From assembly GCF_006438875.1 (NCBI RefSeq), contig NZ_RCZH01000016.1, positions 897-64,896 on the forward strand: 64,000 nucleotides of DNA, written 5' to 3'. The DNA comes from Flavobacterium pectinovorum (GTDB taxonomy: Bacteria; Bacteroidota; Bacteroidia; Flavobacteriales; Flavobacteriaceae). Each line of letters starts with the position of its first letter. Position 1 is the stretch's first letter. The notes under the pieces were generated by a model that worked only from the letters and a program-made list of their open reading frames with translations, ran no database searches and had not been told where the DNA came from. Below, piece by piece: positions 7,231-17,939 of the stretch. The translations under genes were made by a program, and so were the position numbers.

Positions 7231-9522
7231 ATGAACAAAGAGAGTAAAAGAAGAGAAGCGTTACTGTACCATTCAGAACCAACTCCAGGAAAAATTCAGG
7301 TAGTTCCAACAAAAAAATATGCAACCCAAAGAGACTTATCTTTGGCTTATTCGCCGGGTGTTGCTGAGCCATGTTTAGAAATTGCAGCAAACGTAGACGA
7401 CGTTTATAAATACACAGCAAAAGGAAATTTAGTTGCCGTAATCTCAAACGGTACAGCTGTTTTAGGGCTTGGAGATATCGGTCCCGAAGCTTCTAAACCA
7501 GTTATGGAAGGAAAAGGTTTATTGTTTAAAATATTCTCTGATATTGATGTTTTTGATATAGAAATCGGAACAAAAGATATTGAAGAATTTATCCAAACCG
7601 TAAAAAATATTGCTCCAACTTTTGGAGGAATAAATCTGGAAGATATTAAAGCACCTGAATCTTTTGAAATCGAAAGAAGACTGGTAGAAGAATTGGATAT
7701 TCCGGTAATGCACGATGATCAGCATGGAACGGCAATTATTTCTTCGGCAGCTTTAATCAATGCACTTGAATTAGCAGGAAAAAAAGCCGAAGATGTAAAA
7801 GTAGTAGTTTCAGGTGCAGGTTCTGCAGCGATCGCTTGTACAGATTTATATGTTTTGTTAGGTGTTAAAGTAGAAAATATCAAAATGTTTAATAGTAAAG
7901 GACTTTTAACAAAAGATAATCCTTCACTATCAGAATTGCAATTGAAATATGCCGTAGATGGCGCTAAAATTGAATTGGCAGAAGCTATAAAAGGAGCAGA
8001 TGTTTTCATCGGATTGTCTTCGGGAGATATTTTGACGCCTGCAATGTTATTGACGATGAAAGATAACCCGATTGTTTTTGCAATGGCGAATCCAAATCCG
8101 GAAATCGATTATAATTTGGCCACAGAAACTCGTAAAGATGTTATTATGGCTACAGGACGTTCAGATTTTCCTAATCAGGTAAATAACGTATTAGGTTTTC
8201 CATATATTTTTAGAGGAGCGCTAGATGTTAGGGCTACTAAAATTAATGAAGCTATGAAAATGGCTGCAGTAAAAGCCTTGGCTATCTTGGCCAAAGAACC
8301 CGTTCCTGAGCAGGTAAATGTGGCTTATGGCGCAACAAAATTAGGATTTGGAAGAGATTATATTATCCCTAAACCATTTGACCCAAGATTGATTACTATA
8401 GTTGCTCCGGCAGTTGCAAAAGCAGCAATGGAATCTGGTGTGGCCAAAAATCCTATTACAGACTGGGCAGCTTATGAAGATCAGCTTCGTGAACGTATGG
8501 GTAATGATAATAAAATGGTGCGTTTGATGACAAACCGTGCTAAAATGGATCCTAAAAGAATTGTTTTTGCAGAAGCAGATCAATTAAATGTATTAAAAGC
8601 GGCACAAATTGTTCATGAAGACGGAATTGGTTTTCCAATTTTATTAGGGAACAAAGAAGTGATTTTGGAGCTTAAAGCTGAATTAGGTTTTGATGCTGAA
8701 CTTGAAATCATCGACCCTAAAACAAATGAAGAAGAAGCAAGACGTAACAGATTTGCAACTTCATATTGGGAAACAAGAGAAAGAAGAGGCGTTTCGCTAC
8801 TTGATGCTCAAAAATATATGCGCGAAAGAAACTATTTTGCTGCAATGATGGTCAATGAAGGCGAAGCAGATGCTTTAGTTACAGGTCATACCAGAAGTTA
8901 TCCAAGTGTTGTAAAACCAATGTTACAGTTGATTGAAAAAGCGCATGGAGCTTCACTTGTTGCAACGGCAAATATGATGTTGACTTCTCGCGGACCAATG
9001 TTCTTATCAGATACTGCAATTAATATAAATCCTTCAGCCGAAGATTTGATTAATATTGCAATTATGACAGCAAAAACAGCAAAAATGTTTGGTGTTGAGC
9101 CCGTTATTGCAATGGTCTCTTTTTCAAATTTTGGATCATCAACAAGTCAAAGTGCTTCAAAAGTAAGAGAAGCAGTAGCTTATTTGCATAAAAATCATCC
9201 TGATATGGTAGTTGATGGAGAGATTCAGGCAGATTTTGCTTTGAATCAGGAAATGCTTGCAGAGAAATTTCCTTTCTCAAAATTAGCAGGTAAAAAGGTA
9301 AATACATTGATTTTTCCTAATTTAGAGTCGGCTAATATTACTTATAAATTATTAAAAGAATTATATAAAGTAAATTCGATTGGTCCAATCATGATGGGAA
9401 TGGGGAAACCGGTTCACATTTTTCAATTAGGAGCAAGCGTTGAAGAAATGGTTAATATGGCTGCAATTGCAGTTATTGACGCTCAGGAAAAAGAGAACAA
9501 AAAGAATAAATTAGCTAAATAG
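7231..9522 (+). CDS. maeB: NADP-dependent malic enzyme with phosphotransacetylase-like domain
   Basis: 763 residues, the normal length of the fused MaeB type. The N-terminal malic enzyme half (about 1-425) carries YSPGVAEPCLEI, a glycine-rich NGTAVLGLGDIGP stretch, the acidic metal-binding segment ending HDDQHGTA and a dinucleotide-binding SGAGSAAIAC. The C-terminal half (about 430-760) resembles phosphate acetyltransferase; in MaeB it is regulatory (acetyl-CoA sensing) rather than a full Pta. The reaction is oxidative decarboxylation of malate to pyruvate with NADPH formation in the cytosol. It has its own promoter and is followed 78 bases later by ruvA. Confidence 0.95.
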   Translation: MNKESKRREALLYHSEPTPGKIQVVPTKKYATQRDLSLAYSPGVAEPCLEIAANVDDVYKYTAKGNLVAVISNGTAVLGLGDIGPEASKPVMEGKGLLFKIFSDIDVFDIEIGTKDIEEFIQTVKNIAPTFGGINLEDIKAPESFEIERRLVEELDIPVMHDDQHGTAIISSAALINALELAGKKAEDVKVVVSGAGSAAIACTDLYVLLGVKVENIKMFNSKGLLTKDNPSLSELQLKYAVDGAKIELAEAIKGADVFIGLSSGDILTPAMLLTMKDNPIVFAMANPNPEIDYNLATETRKDVIMATGRSDFPNQVNNVLGFPYIFRGALDVRATKINEAMKMAAVKALAILAKEPVPEQVNVAYGATKLGFGRDYIIPKPFDPRLITIVAPAVAKAAMESGVAKNPITDWAAYEDQLRERMGNDNKMVRLMTNRAKMDPKRIVFAEADQLNVLKAAQIVHEDGIGFPILLGNKEVILELKAELGFDAELEIIDPKTNEEEARRNRFATSYWETRERRGVSLLDAQKYMRERNYFAAMMVNEGEADALVTGHTRSYPSVVKPMLQLIEKAHGASLVATANMMLTSRGPMFLSDTAININPSAEDLINIAIMTAKTAKMFGVEPVIAMVSFSNFGSSTSQSASKVREAVAYLHKNHPDMVVDGEIQADFALNQEMLAEKFPFSKLAGKKVNTLIFPNLESANITYKLLKELYKVNSIGPIMMGMGKPVHIFQLGASVEEMVNMAAIAVIDAQEKENKKNKLAK

Positions 9523-9574
9523 TAGAAATAATAAGGGTCGAAGTAATATTGTCGTATTTTTATTGCATTTTTAT

Positions 9575-9582
9575 TATATTTG
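9575..9582 (+). promoter_or_regulatory. Putative promoter of ruvA-sprA
   Basis: TATATTTG matches TAnnTTTG, with a TTG at 9549-9551 upstream (23-base spacing). It overlaps the TTG-initiated longer reading frame at 9580, which argues that the true ruvA start is 9601. Confidence 0.6.
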
Positions 9583-9600
9583 ACCCTAATAAATTATACT

Positions 9601-10182
9601 ATGATAGCACATTTGCAAGGCAAGCTAGTTGAGAAAAACCCTACAGATGTCGTAATTGATTGCGGAGGTGTTGGGTATCAAGTACATATCTCTTTACACA
9701 CCTTCTCATTAATTCCAAATGCAGAGAATATAAAGTTGTATACGCATCTTCAAATCAAAGAAGATGCGCATACATTATTTGGTTTTGTAGAAAAATCAGA
9801 GCGAGAAATTTTTAGAATGTTGTTGTCAGTTTCCGGTATTGGAGCAAATATTGCCAGAACAATGTTGTCTTCAATAGAGCCGAGACAAATAATAAATGCT
9901 ATTGCCTCTGGGGATGTGTTAGTTATACAGTCAATTAAAGGAATTGGAAACAAAACGGCACAAAGAGTAATACTTGATTTAAAAGAAAAAGTGTTAAAGT
10001 TGTACGATTTAGACGAAGTTTCTGTAGTACAAAACAATACAAATCGAGATGAGGCGTTATCTGCTTTGGAAGTTTTAGGTTTTGTTAGAAAAACTTCTGA
10101 AAAAGTAGTCGAAAAGATCGTTAAAGAAGATCCGGAAGCTACTGTTGAAACAATCATCAAAAAAGCTTTAAAAAGCTTATAA
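9601..10182 (+). CDS. ruvA: Holliday junction branch migration protein RuvA
   Basis: 193 residues from the ATG at 9601. MIAHLQGKL is the canonical RuvA N-terminus, whereas the frame's earlier TTG at 9580 lies in the promoter. The OB-fold is about 1-62. Two helix-hairpin-helix motifs, SVSGIGANIA and IKGIGNKTAQR, contact DNA, and a flexible linker leads to the C-terminal RuvB-binding helical domain (about 145-193). The tetramer grips Holliday junctions and loads the RuvB motor. sprA follows after 24 bases, so a recombination gene and the T9SS translocon gene probably share a transcript. Confidence 0.95.
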   Translation: MIAHLQGKLVEKNPTDVVIDCGGVGYQVHISLHTFSLIPNAENIKLYTHLQIKEDAHTLFGFVEKSEREIFRMLLSVSGIGANIARTMLSSIEPRQIINAIASGDVLVIQSIKGIGNKTAQRVILDLKEKVLKLYDLDEVSVVQNNTNRDEALSALEVLGFVRKTSEKVVEKIVKEDPEATVETIIKKALKSL

Positions 10183-10206
10183 ACTCATTTTAAATAAAGG
10201 ATTGAT

Positions 10207-13200
10207 ATGCGTAAAATTTGTATTTTTTTGCTGGTTTTATTTTGCGGTAATGTTTTGCGTGCGCAAGTAAATAAACCAATACAAGATACAACAAAGACGC
10301 AATTTTCTGTAGGTAAAGTAGAGCTTGAAGATCCACCAAGCATACTTTCTGCCTATAAATATGATCCGGTTATGGATCGATATGTTTATACCAATTCAGT
10401 TGATGGTATTTCTATCAATTACCCAATTATTTTAACGCCTAAAGAATATGAAGATTTAGTTTTGAAAGAATCCAGAAGAGATTATTTCAAAAAGAAATCA
10501 GATGCTATTGACGGTAAAAAAGTGGGCAGCGAAGCTAATAAAAAGAATTTATTGCCAAGATATTATATTAACTCAAGTCTTTTCGAAAGCATTTTTGGAA
10601 GTAATACAATTGATGTAAAGCCTACAGGATCAGTCGAAATGGATTTGGGTATTAGATATACCAAGCAAGACAATCCTTCATTCTCACCCAGAAACAGATC
10701 AAGTTTAACTTTTGATTTTGATCAGAGAATCAGCATGAGTTTAATGGGTAAAGTAGGAACCAGATTAGATGTAAATGCTAATTATGATACGCAATCTACA
10801 TTTGCATTTCAAAACTTATTTAAACTTGCCTACTCACCTTCAGAAGATGATATTATCCAAAAAGTTGAGGTTGGTAACGTTAGTATGCCTTTGAATAGTA
10901 CGCTTATACGTGGAGCTCAAAGTTTATTTGGGGTTAAAACTCAGCTGCAATTTGGTAAAACAACAATCACCGGAGTTTTCTCCGAACAAAAGTCACAAAC
11001 AAAGAGTATAGTTGCAGAAGGTGGCGGTACAGTTCAAAATTTTGATTTGTATGCTTTGGACTATGATAATGACAGACACTTCTTCTTATCACAATATTTC
11101 AGAAACAAATACGATGCTTCTTTAAAAGGATATCCATTTATTGATAGTCGTGTGCAGGTAACCAGAATTGAAGTTTGGGTAACAAACAAGCAAAACAGAG
11201 TAAGTACAACCAGTAACAACTTACGCAACGTTATTGCACTTCAGGATTTAGGAGAAGCACAAGCAACTGGTATTCCGGACAATCAAATTGTGGTTGTAAC
11301 ACCTACAACAGGTTTTTTTAATAACGCTATTGATTCACCAGCAGAAAATGATAATAATAAATATGATCCGGGAGCTATTGGTCAGGCAGGTTCATTTTTG
11401 AATTCAAATATTAGAGAAATCGTAACAGCAAAATCAGGATTTAATAATGCAAACGTAAGTGAGGGTACTGATTATTCTGTATTAGAAAATGCCAGAAAAT
11501 TAAGTACGAACGAATTTACTTTTAATTCACAGTTAGGATATATCTCTTTGCAGCAGCGTTTGGCAAATGATGAAATTTTGGCTGTTGCTTACGAATATAC
11601 CATTGGTGGTAAAGTTTATCAGGTTGGAGAATTTGGTAGTGATGGAGTTGATGGAACAATTGTTACCGGAAATAATCCTTCAAATCAGGCTATTATTACA
11701 CAAAGTTTGATCTTGAAAATGCTTAAAAGCAGTTTAACCAACGTGCAAAATCCGGTTTGGAACCTGATGATGAAAAACGTGTATCAGATTCCTCAGGCAT
11801 ATCAAATTAAGCAAGATGATTTTAGATTAAACATTCTTTATACAGATCCTTCGCCTATAAATTATATTACACCAGTTCAGGGAAGTACTTTTCCTGCAAA
11901 TCCTACGGCAGACAATAAGGTTGATCAAACACCATTATTGAATGTCTTTAACTTAGATCGATTAAATTATAATAACGATCCGCAAACAGGAGGAGATGGT
12001 TTCTTTGATTATCTTCCAGGAATAACGGTAGACGTTCAAAACGGTCGAATTATTTTTACAACAAAAGAGCCTTTTGGAAAACTTTTGTTTGATAAATTAA
12101 ATACGGGTTCAGGAGAAAATTATAATGATCCTTCAACATATAATCCAAACCAACAAAAATACGTGTTTAATAACATGTATAGAAATACACAATCAGGAGC
12201 ATTGCAAGACAGTGATAAAAATAAATTCTTATTAAGAGGAAAATATAAATCATCAGGAAGTAACGGAATTCCAATTGGAGCATTTAATGTCCCGCAAGGT
12301 TCAGTTGTAGTAATGGCTGCAGGAAGACGATTAGTCGAAGGAATCGATTATAGTGTAGATTATCAATTAGGAAGAGTACAAATTTTAGATCCATCACTTC
12401 AGGCTTCAAATACACCAATTGAGGTTTCGCTGGAAAACAATTCAATTTTTGGACAGCAAACCCGAAGATTTATGGGATTCAATATCGAACATAAAATTTC
12501 AGATAATTTTGTTGTTGGAGGAACCTATTTAAAAATGACAGAAAGACCCTTTACTCAAAAATCGAGCTATGGTCAGGAATCTGTAAACAACACCATTTTT
12601 GGTTTTAATGGAAACTATTCTACAGAAGTTCCATTCTTTACCAGATTAGTAAACAAATTACCAAATATTGATACAGATGTTCCATCGAATCTTTCGATTC
12701 GTGGCGAGGTTGCTTTCTTAAGACCAGATGCTCCAAAAGCAAGTGATTTTGAAGGAGAAGCAACAATTTATGTAGACGATTTTGAAGGATCACAATCTAC
12801 TATAGACATGCGTTCAGCATATGCATGGAGTTTAGCTTCTACGCCATTTATTAATGCGGCGGGAGATCCTACTTTTAATGCTAATTTTGAAGATTTAAGA
12901 TATGGTTACAAAAGAGCAAAATTGGCTTGGTATACTATCGATCCTGTATTTTATACTTCAAAACCATCGGGTATTTCAAATGATGATTTATCATTAAATA
13001 CGACCAGAAGAATTTATAGCCGTGAATTATATCCAAATACAGATATTGCTCAGGGACAAATTCAGGTTATCAATACACTTGATTTAAGTTATTATCCATC
13101 AGAAAGAGGTCCTTATAATAACAATCCTAATTTTGGTACAGATCCGGCAGCTTCAAATTTTGGAGGGATTATGCGTTCTTTGAATTCTACGAATTTTGAG

Positions 13201-16200
13201 CAGGGAAATGTTGAGTATATTCAATTTTGGGTTCTTGATCCCTATGTTGGAAATGCAGAAGCGCCAGCAAACAATACAGGAAAGCTTTATTTTAATTTAG
13301 GTGAAGTTTCTGAAGATGTCTTAAAAGATGGAAGAAAACAATATGAAAACGGACTAGGGCCAGGCCAAATAATGGTAAACCCGCAACCAATTTGGGGGGA
13401 TGTTCCGGCTTCTCAGTCTTTAATCTATGCATTTGATACAAATGCAGATAATCGTAAAAATCAAGACGTTGGTTTAGACGGTTTGCCAAATTCAAAAGAA
13501 GGTTCAGTATATACAAATTATGCTGGAGAAGCAGATCCTGCAGCAGACGATTATACCTATTATTTAAATACAACCGGTGGAGTTCTGGATCGATATAAAA
13601 AGTACAATGGAGTTGAAGGAAACTCAGCAGTAAGTATAGACGATCCTAATCGTGGAGCAACAACATTGCCTGATGTAGAAGATATTAATCGTGATAATAC
13701 GATGAGTACTATAAATGCGTATTACCAATATAGTATTGATATTAAACCGGGAATGCAAGTTGGACAGAACTACATAACAGATATTCGTGATGTAACTAAT
13801 ATTGAGTTGCCAAACGGAGGAACAACAAATGCAAGATGGATTCAGTTTAAGATTCCTGTTTCTCAACCTCAAAAGACCATTGGTAATATTTCAGATTTTA
13901 GATCAATTCGTTTTATGCGTATGTTTATGACTGGTTTTAATGATCAGATGACTGTACGTTTTGGAGCTTTAGATTTAGTTCGTGGAGAGTGGAGAAGATA
14001 TACAGGAACTTTGGATGCAAATGATACAGACCCAACAAATGACGGGACTGAATTTGACGTTTCGGCAGTAAACATTCAGGAAAACAGTACAAAATGTCCT
14101 GTAAACTATGTGATTCCACCAGGAGTTCAAAGAGAACAATTGTACAATAATAATACAATCATCAACCAAAATGAGCAAGCGTTGGCATTAAGAGTTGGAG
14201 GATCAGGTTTACAGCCTTTAGACTCAAGAGCAGTATTTAAGAATGTAAGCGTTGATATGCGTCAATACAAAAAACTTAAAATGTTCCTGCATGCTGAATC
14301 TTTACCAAGTGAAGCGACGTTGCAAGATGATGAAATGATTGGATTTATTCGTTTTGGAAATGACTTCACACAAAACTTCTATCAGGTCGAAATTCCATTA
14401 AAAGTAACCAGAACCGGAGGTTCATGTACGATAAGTCCTGATCAGGTTTGGATGGAAGATAATAATATTGATCTGGCATTGGAATTACTTACGAGTATGA
14501 AAATTAAAGCCATGAGTCTCGATCCTAATTCTCCTAAAAGAGATATTAATGGTATTTATTATCCGGATAATGATCCTGACGCTCAAGGCGGAGATGGTGA
14601 TGGTAGATTGACATTGGGTATAAAAGGAAATCCGAATTTTGGTTTAGTCCGAAATTTAATGGTCGGAGTAAAAAGCAGAGTAGATCATAAAGATCTTAAA
14701 GGGGAAGTTTGGTTTAACGAACTTCGTTTGGCCGATTTAGAGAATAAAGGAGGTATGGCAGCCATATTAAATATTGATACCAACATGGCTGATTTTGCTA
14801 CAGTTTCGGCAACAGGTAAAAAGAGTACAATTGGTTTTGGATCTCTAGAACAAGGAGCAAATGAAAGAAGTCGTGAAGACATTCAACAGTATAATATTGT
14901 TACCAATTTAAATCTGGGGCAATTATTGCCACATAAATGGGGAATCAATTTACCCTTTAATTATGCCATTGGAGAAGAAGTAATTACACCAGAGTATGAT
15001 CCTTTTAATCAGGATATAAAATTAGATCAGTTGATTAGTGAAACTAAAGATCAGGCTGAAAAGGATAATATCAGAACTCGTGCTGTTGATTATACAAAAC
15101 GAAGAAGTATCAATTTTATTGGCGTAAAAAAAGATAGAGCTCCGGAGCAAAAACAACACGTTTATGATGTCGAAAACTTAACATTCTCACAATCGTATAA
15201 CGAGGTTAACCGTCACGATTATGAAGTAGAAACGTATCAGGATCAGCAATCGAATACAGCGGTAAATTATGCTTATACTTTTCAGCCAAAAGAAGTAGTA
15301 CCTTTTAAAACAACCAAATTCATGAAATCAAGTGAATACTGGAAGATTTTAAGCGACTTTAATTTCAATTATTTACCATCTAATATCACATTTAATACCA
15401 ATATTCTAAGACAAAGTAACCGTCAGCAGTTTAGGGATGTTGAAACACAGGGAATTCCGGTTGATCCGCTTTTTAGACGAAATTTTGCGTTCAATTATCA
15501 GTACGGCTTTGGATATAATTTGACCAAATCATTGAAAGTAAATTATACGGCAGCATCAAATAATATTGTTAAAAATTTCTTGAATGATGATAATACACCT
15601 AAAGAAGATTTTAATATTTGGGACGATTATCTGGACATCGGAACGCCAAATTCACACATACAGCAATTGGTGTTGAATTACGAAATACCAATTAATAAAA
15701 TACCAGTTTTAAGTTTCGTAAAAGCAAGTTATTCGTATACGGCTGATTATAGCTGGCAGCGTTCTTCTTCAGCGTTTGCTGATCTTCCGATAACAAATCC
15801 GGATGGATCAATAACAAATTACAATTTGGGAAATACTATTCAGAATGCAAATTCTAATACATTGACTACGACATTTAATATGAATATGTTGTATAAATAT
15901 TTAGGATTAACACCTGGGGCAAAATCTTCGAAGGCAAAACCTAAGGCTGCGGCACCACCAAAACCGGGAGAAAAAATTGTAAATACGGCAAAACCGGTAG
16001 TAAGCAATAGTCCTTTTTATGATGGCTTAATAGGAATATTGACCAGTGTGAAAAACATTCAGGTAAATTATACCAAAAATAGCGGAACTGTTTTACCGGG
16101 ATATACACCAAGTGTAGGATTCTTTGGAACTTCAAGACCAACATTAGGCTTTGTCTTTGGAAGTCAGGATGATGTACGATATGAAGCTGCTAAAAATGGA

Positions 16201-17472
16201 TGGTTGACAGATTATCAGGATTTCAATCAAAACTTTACACAAGTAACAAATAAGCTTTTGAAAATAACTGCGAATATTGATTTACTGCCGGATTTAAAAA
16301 TCGACCTGGCAATGGATCGTGCTTATTCTCAAAATACATCAGAGCAATATAGTGTTAGGGAGTCTGATAATCAATATATGCCTTTATCGCCATACACTTA
16401 CGGAATGTTTTCGATATCGACGGTGTTAATAAAAACAGCTTTTTCTAAAAGCGATGAAACACAATCAGCGGCATTTGACGATTTTAGAAATAATCGTTTG
16501 GTGATTGCAAATCGTCTTGCAGAAGAGCATTATGGATCAAGTCCAATACCAAGGTATGATGTAAATGATGTTCCGCCACCGCCAACAGATCCAACAGCGG
16601 AAGATCCGTTTAAAAAACAAAGAGAGATTTATGCGTCAAATCAAGGGTATCCAATTGGTTATGGTAAAAGCAATCAGGCTGTATTGTTACCGTCTTTTCT
16701 TGCGGCTTATACCGGAAGCGATGCATCGAAAGTTTCAACGGGCATTTTTAGAGATTTCCCAATTCCAAACTGGAGTATTAAGTACAACGGTTTAATGCGT
16801 TATAAGTTTTTCAAAGATAAATTCAAGCGATTCTCATTGCAAAATAATTACAGGGCTTCTTATACGATCAATCAATTCAGGTCAAACTTTGATTATGATA
16901 ACGCTATAGCAAATCCTGATAATCTGCCAAATCCAATGTTGGATTCAAAGAGTTTTAATTTCTACAACAAAACGATCATGTCAAATGTCAATTTGGTAGA
17001 GCAGTTTAGTCCGCTTATTCGTGTTGATTTTGAGTTGAAAAGCTCTTTGCGTATCCTTACGGAAATTAAAAAAGACAGAGCGTTGTCTATGAGTTTTGAT
17101 AATAATTTGTTGACAGAAGTTAAAGGACTCGAGTATATTGTGGGAATGGGATATCGTTTTAAAGATGTTATTTTTTCTTCAAGACTAGCCGATAGTCCAA
17201 CGGGAATTATTAAAAGTGATATCAATATAAAAGCTGATTTTTCTTATAGAAATAATCAAACATTAGTTCGTTATCTGGATTATGACAATAATCAATTGGC
17301 GGCAGGTCAAAACATTTGGTCGGTGAAAATGACAGCAGATTATTCGTTTAGTAAAAACCTTACAGCGATATTCTATTACGACCACTCGTTCTCGAAAGCA
17401 GTAATTTCAACATCATTTCCGTTAACAAATATTAGATCAGGATTCACGCTTCGATATAATTTCGGAAATTAA
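10207..17472 (+). CDS. sprA: T9SS outer-membrane translocon SprA/Sov
   Basis: 2421 residues, the size expected of SprA (about 2,400), the very large single-chain beta-barrel that forms the type IX secretion channel. The signal peptide ends near LRAQ (residue 20). Near residues 130-300 are repeated amphipathic strands of the SprA N-terminal family, for example SRVQVTRIEVWVTNKQNR, and the C-terminus is strand-rich, ending RSGFTLRYNFGN. A Pro/Ala/Lys-rich loop lies near 15930-15990 (residues about 1908-1928). In F. johnsoniae loss of SprA abolishes gliding and secretion of SprB and chitinase. The neighbours ruvA and gcvH match what I remember of that genome. The reading frame is intact throughout. 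Confidence 0.95.
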   Translation: MRKICIFLLVLFCGNVLRAQVNKPIQDTTKTQFSVGKVELEDPPSILSAYKYDPVMDRYVYTNSVDGISINYPIILTPKEYEDLVLKESRRDYFKKKSDAIDGKKVGSEANKKNLLPRYYINSSLFESIFGSNTIDVKPTGSVEMDLGIRYTKQDNPSFSPRNRSSLTFDFDQRISMSLMGKVGTRLDVNANYDTQSTFAFQNLFKLAYSPSEDDIIQKVEVGNVSMPLNSTLIRGAQSLFGVKTQLQFGKTTITGVFSEQKSQTKSIVAEGGGTVQNFDLYALDYDNDRHFFLSQYFRNKYDASLKGYPFIDSRVQVTRIEVWVTNKQNRVSTTSNNLRNVIALQDLGEAQATGIPDNQIVVVTPTTGFFNNAIDSPAENDNNKYDPGAIGQAGSFLNSNIREIVTAKSGFNNANVSEGTDYSVLENARKLSTNEFTFNSQLGYISLQQRLANDEILAVAYEYTIGGKVYQVGEFGSDGVDGTIVTGNNPSNQAIITQSLILKMLKSSLTNVQNPVWNLMMKNVYQIPQAYQIKQDDFRLNILYTDPSPINYITPVQGSTFPANPTADNKVDQTPLLNVFNLDRLNYNNDPQTGGDGFFDYLPGITVDVQNGRIIFTTKEPFGKLLFDKLNTGSGENYNDPSTYNPNQQKYVFNNMYRNTQSGALQDSDKNKFLLRGKYKSSGSNGIPIGAFNVPQGSVVVMAAGRRLVEGIDYSVDYQLGRVQILDPSLQASNTPIEVSLENNSIFGQQTRRFMGFNIEHKISDNFVVGGTYLKMTERPFTQKSSYGQESVNNTIFGFNGNYSTEVPFFTRLVNKLPNIDTDVPSNLSIRGEVAFLRPDAPKASDFEGEATIYVDDFEGSQSTIDMRSAYAWSLASTPFINAAGDPTFNANFEDLRYGYKRAKLAWYTIDPVFYTSKPSGISNDDLSLNTTRRIYSRELYPNTDIAQGQIQVINTLDLSYYPSERGPYNNNPNFGTDPAASNFGGIMRSLNSTNFEQGNVEYIQFWVLDPYVGNAEAPANNTGKLYFNLGEVSEDVLKDGRKQYENGLGPGQIMVNPQPIWGDVPASQSLIYAFDTNADNRKNQDVGLDGLPNSKEGSVYTNYAGEADPAADDYTYYLNTTGGVLDRYKKYNGVEGNSAVSIDDPNRGATTLPDVEDINRDNTMSTINAYYQYSIDIKPGMQVGQNYITDIRDVTNIELPNGGTTNARWIQFKIPVSQPQKTIGNISDFRSIRFMRMFMTGFNDQMTVRFGALDLVRGEWRRYTGTLDANDTDPTNDGTEFDVSAVNIQENSTKCPVNYVIPPGVQREQLYNNNTIINQNEQALALRVGGSGLQPLDSRAVFKNVSVDMRQYKKLKMFLHAESLPSEATLQDDEMIGFIRFGNDFTQNFYQVEIPLKVTRTGGSCTISPDQVWMEDNNIDLALELLTSMKIKAMSLDPNSPKRDINGIYYPDNDPDAQGGDGDGRLTLGIKGNPNFGLVRNLMVGVKSRVDHKDLKGEVWFNELRLADLENKGGMAAILNIDTNMADFATVSATGKKSTIGFGSLEQGANERSREDIQQYNIVTNLNLGQLLPHKWGINLPFNYAIGEEVITPEYDPFNQDIKLDQLISETKDQAEKDNIRTRAVDYTKRRSINFIGVKKDRAPEQKQHVYDVENLTFSQSYNEVNRHDYEVETYQDQQSNTAVNYAYTFQPKEVVPFKTTKFMKSSEYWKILSDFNFNYLPSNITFNTNILRQSNRQQFRDVETQGIPVDPLFRRNFAFNYQYGFGYNLTKSLKVNYTAASNNIVKNFLNDDNTPKEDFNIWDDYLDIGTPNSHIQQLVLNYEIPINKIPVLSFVKASYSYTADYSWQRSSSAFADLPITNPDGSITNYNLGNTIQNANSNTLTTTFNMNMLYKYLGLTPGAKSSKAKPKAAAPPKPGEKIVNTAKPVVSNSPFYDGLIGILTSVKNIQVNYTKNSGTVLPGYTPSVGFFGTSRPTLGFVFGSQDDVRYEAAKNGWLTDYQDFNQNFTQVTNKLLKITANIDLLPDLKIDLAMDRAYSQNTSEQYSVRESDNQYMPLSPYTYGMFSISTVLIKTAFSKSDETQSAAFDDFRNNRLVIANRLAEEHYGSSPIPRYDVNDVPPPPTDPTAEDPFKKQREIYASNQGYPIGYGKSNQAVLLPSFLAAYTGSDASKVSTGIFRDFPIPNWSIKYNGLMRYKFFKDKFKRFSLQNNYRASYTINQFRSNFDYDNAIANPDNLPNPMLDSKSFNFYNKTIMSNVNLVEQFSPLIRVDFELKSSLRILTEIKKDRALSMSFDNNLLTEVKGLEYIVGMGYRFKDVIFSSRLADSPTGIIKSDINIKADFSYRNNQTLVRYLDYDNNQLAAGQNIWSVKMTADYSFSKNLTAIFYYDHSFSKAVISTSFPLTNIRSGFTLRYNFGN

Positions 17473-17509
17473 TTTTTAGTTTCTAAACTAGATTTCATTA
17501 GAAGATTAT

Positions 17510-17517
17510 TACATTTG
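17510..17517 (+). promoter_or_regulatory. Putative -7 box of gcvH
   Basis: TACATTTG matches TAnnTTTG 41 bases before the gcvH ATG. A -33 element is not obvious. Confidence 0.5.
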
Positions 17518-17558
17518 TGGCTTAATTACTAAATTATCAATTTTCAAACAACACAATT

Positions 17559-17939
17559 ATGAGCATACCAGCAAATTTAAAGTACACAAAAGATCACGAA
17601 TGGGTTAGCATCGAAGGAGATGTTGCAACTGTAGGAATTACTCATTTTGCACAAAAAGAGTTAGGAGATATCGTGTATGTTGAAGTAGAAACTTTAGATC
17701 AAACACTTGATAAAGATGAAGTTTTTGGAACAGTTGAGGCTGTTAAAACAGTTTCAGATTTGTTTTTGCCTTTAACAGGAGAAATTATTGCTTTTAATGA
17801 AAGCTTGGAAAGTGCACCTGAAACAGTAAATTCTGATCCTTATGGAGCGGGATGGATGATTAAAATAAAAATCGCTGATGCATCAGAAGTAGATGGTTTG
17901 TTGTCTGCAGAAGCTTATACGCAATTAATCGGTGCCTAA
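17559..17939 (+). CDS. gcvH: Glycine cleavage system H protein
   Basis: 126 residues, full length. The biotinyl/lipoyl fold includes KYTKDHEWV near the N-terminus and the lipoylation loop GTVEAVKTVSD, in which the Lys carries lipoate. H protein shuttles the methylamine group between the P, T and L proteins of glycine cleavage; none of those genes is in this window. The next gene starts on a GTG inside the last codons (8-base overlap), indicating translational coupling. Confidence 0.97.
   Translation: MSIPANLKYTKDHEWVSIEGDVATVGITHFAQKELGDIVYVEVETLDQTLDKDEVFGTVEAVKTVSDLFLPLTGEIIAFNESLESAPETVNSDPYGAGWMIKIKIADASEVDGLLSAEAYTQLIGA

Noticed and set aside
8341..8583. Minus-strand reading frames inside maeB, sprA, bamA and other long genes
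   Set aside because: They are opposite-strand shadows of well-supported genes, without motifs, start context or promoters of their own.
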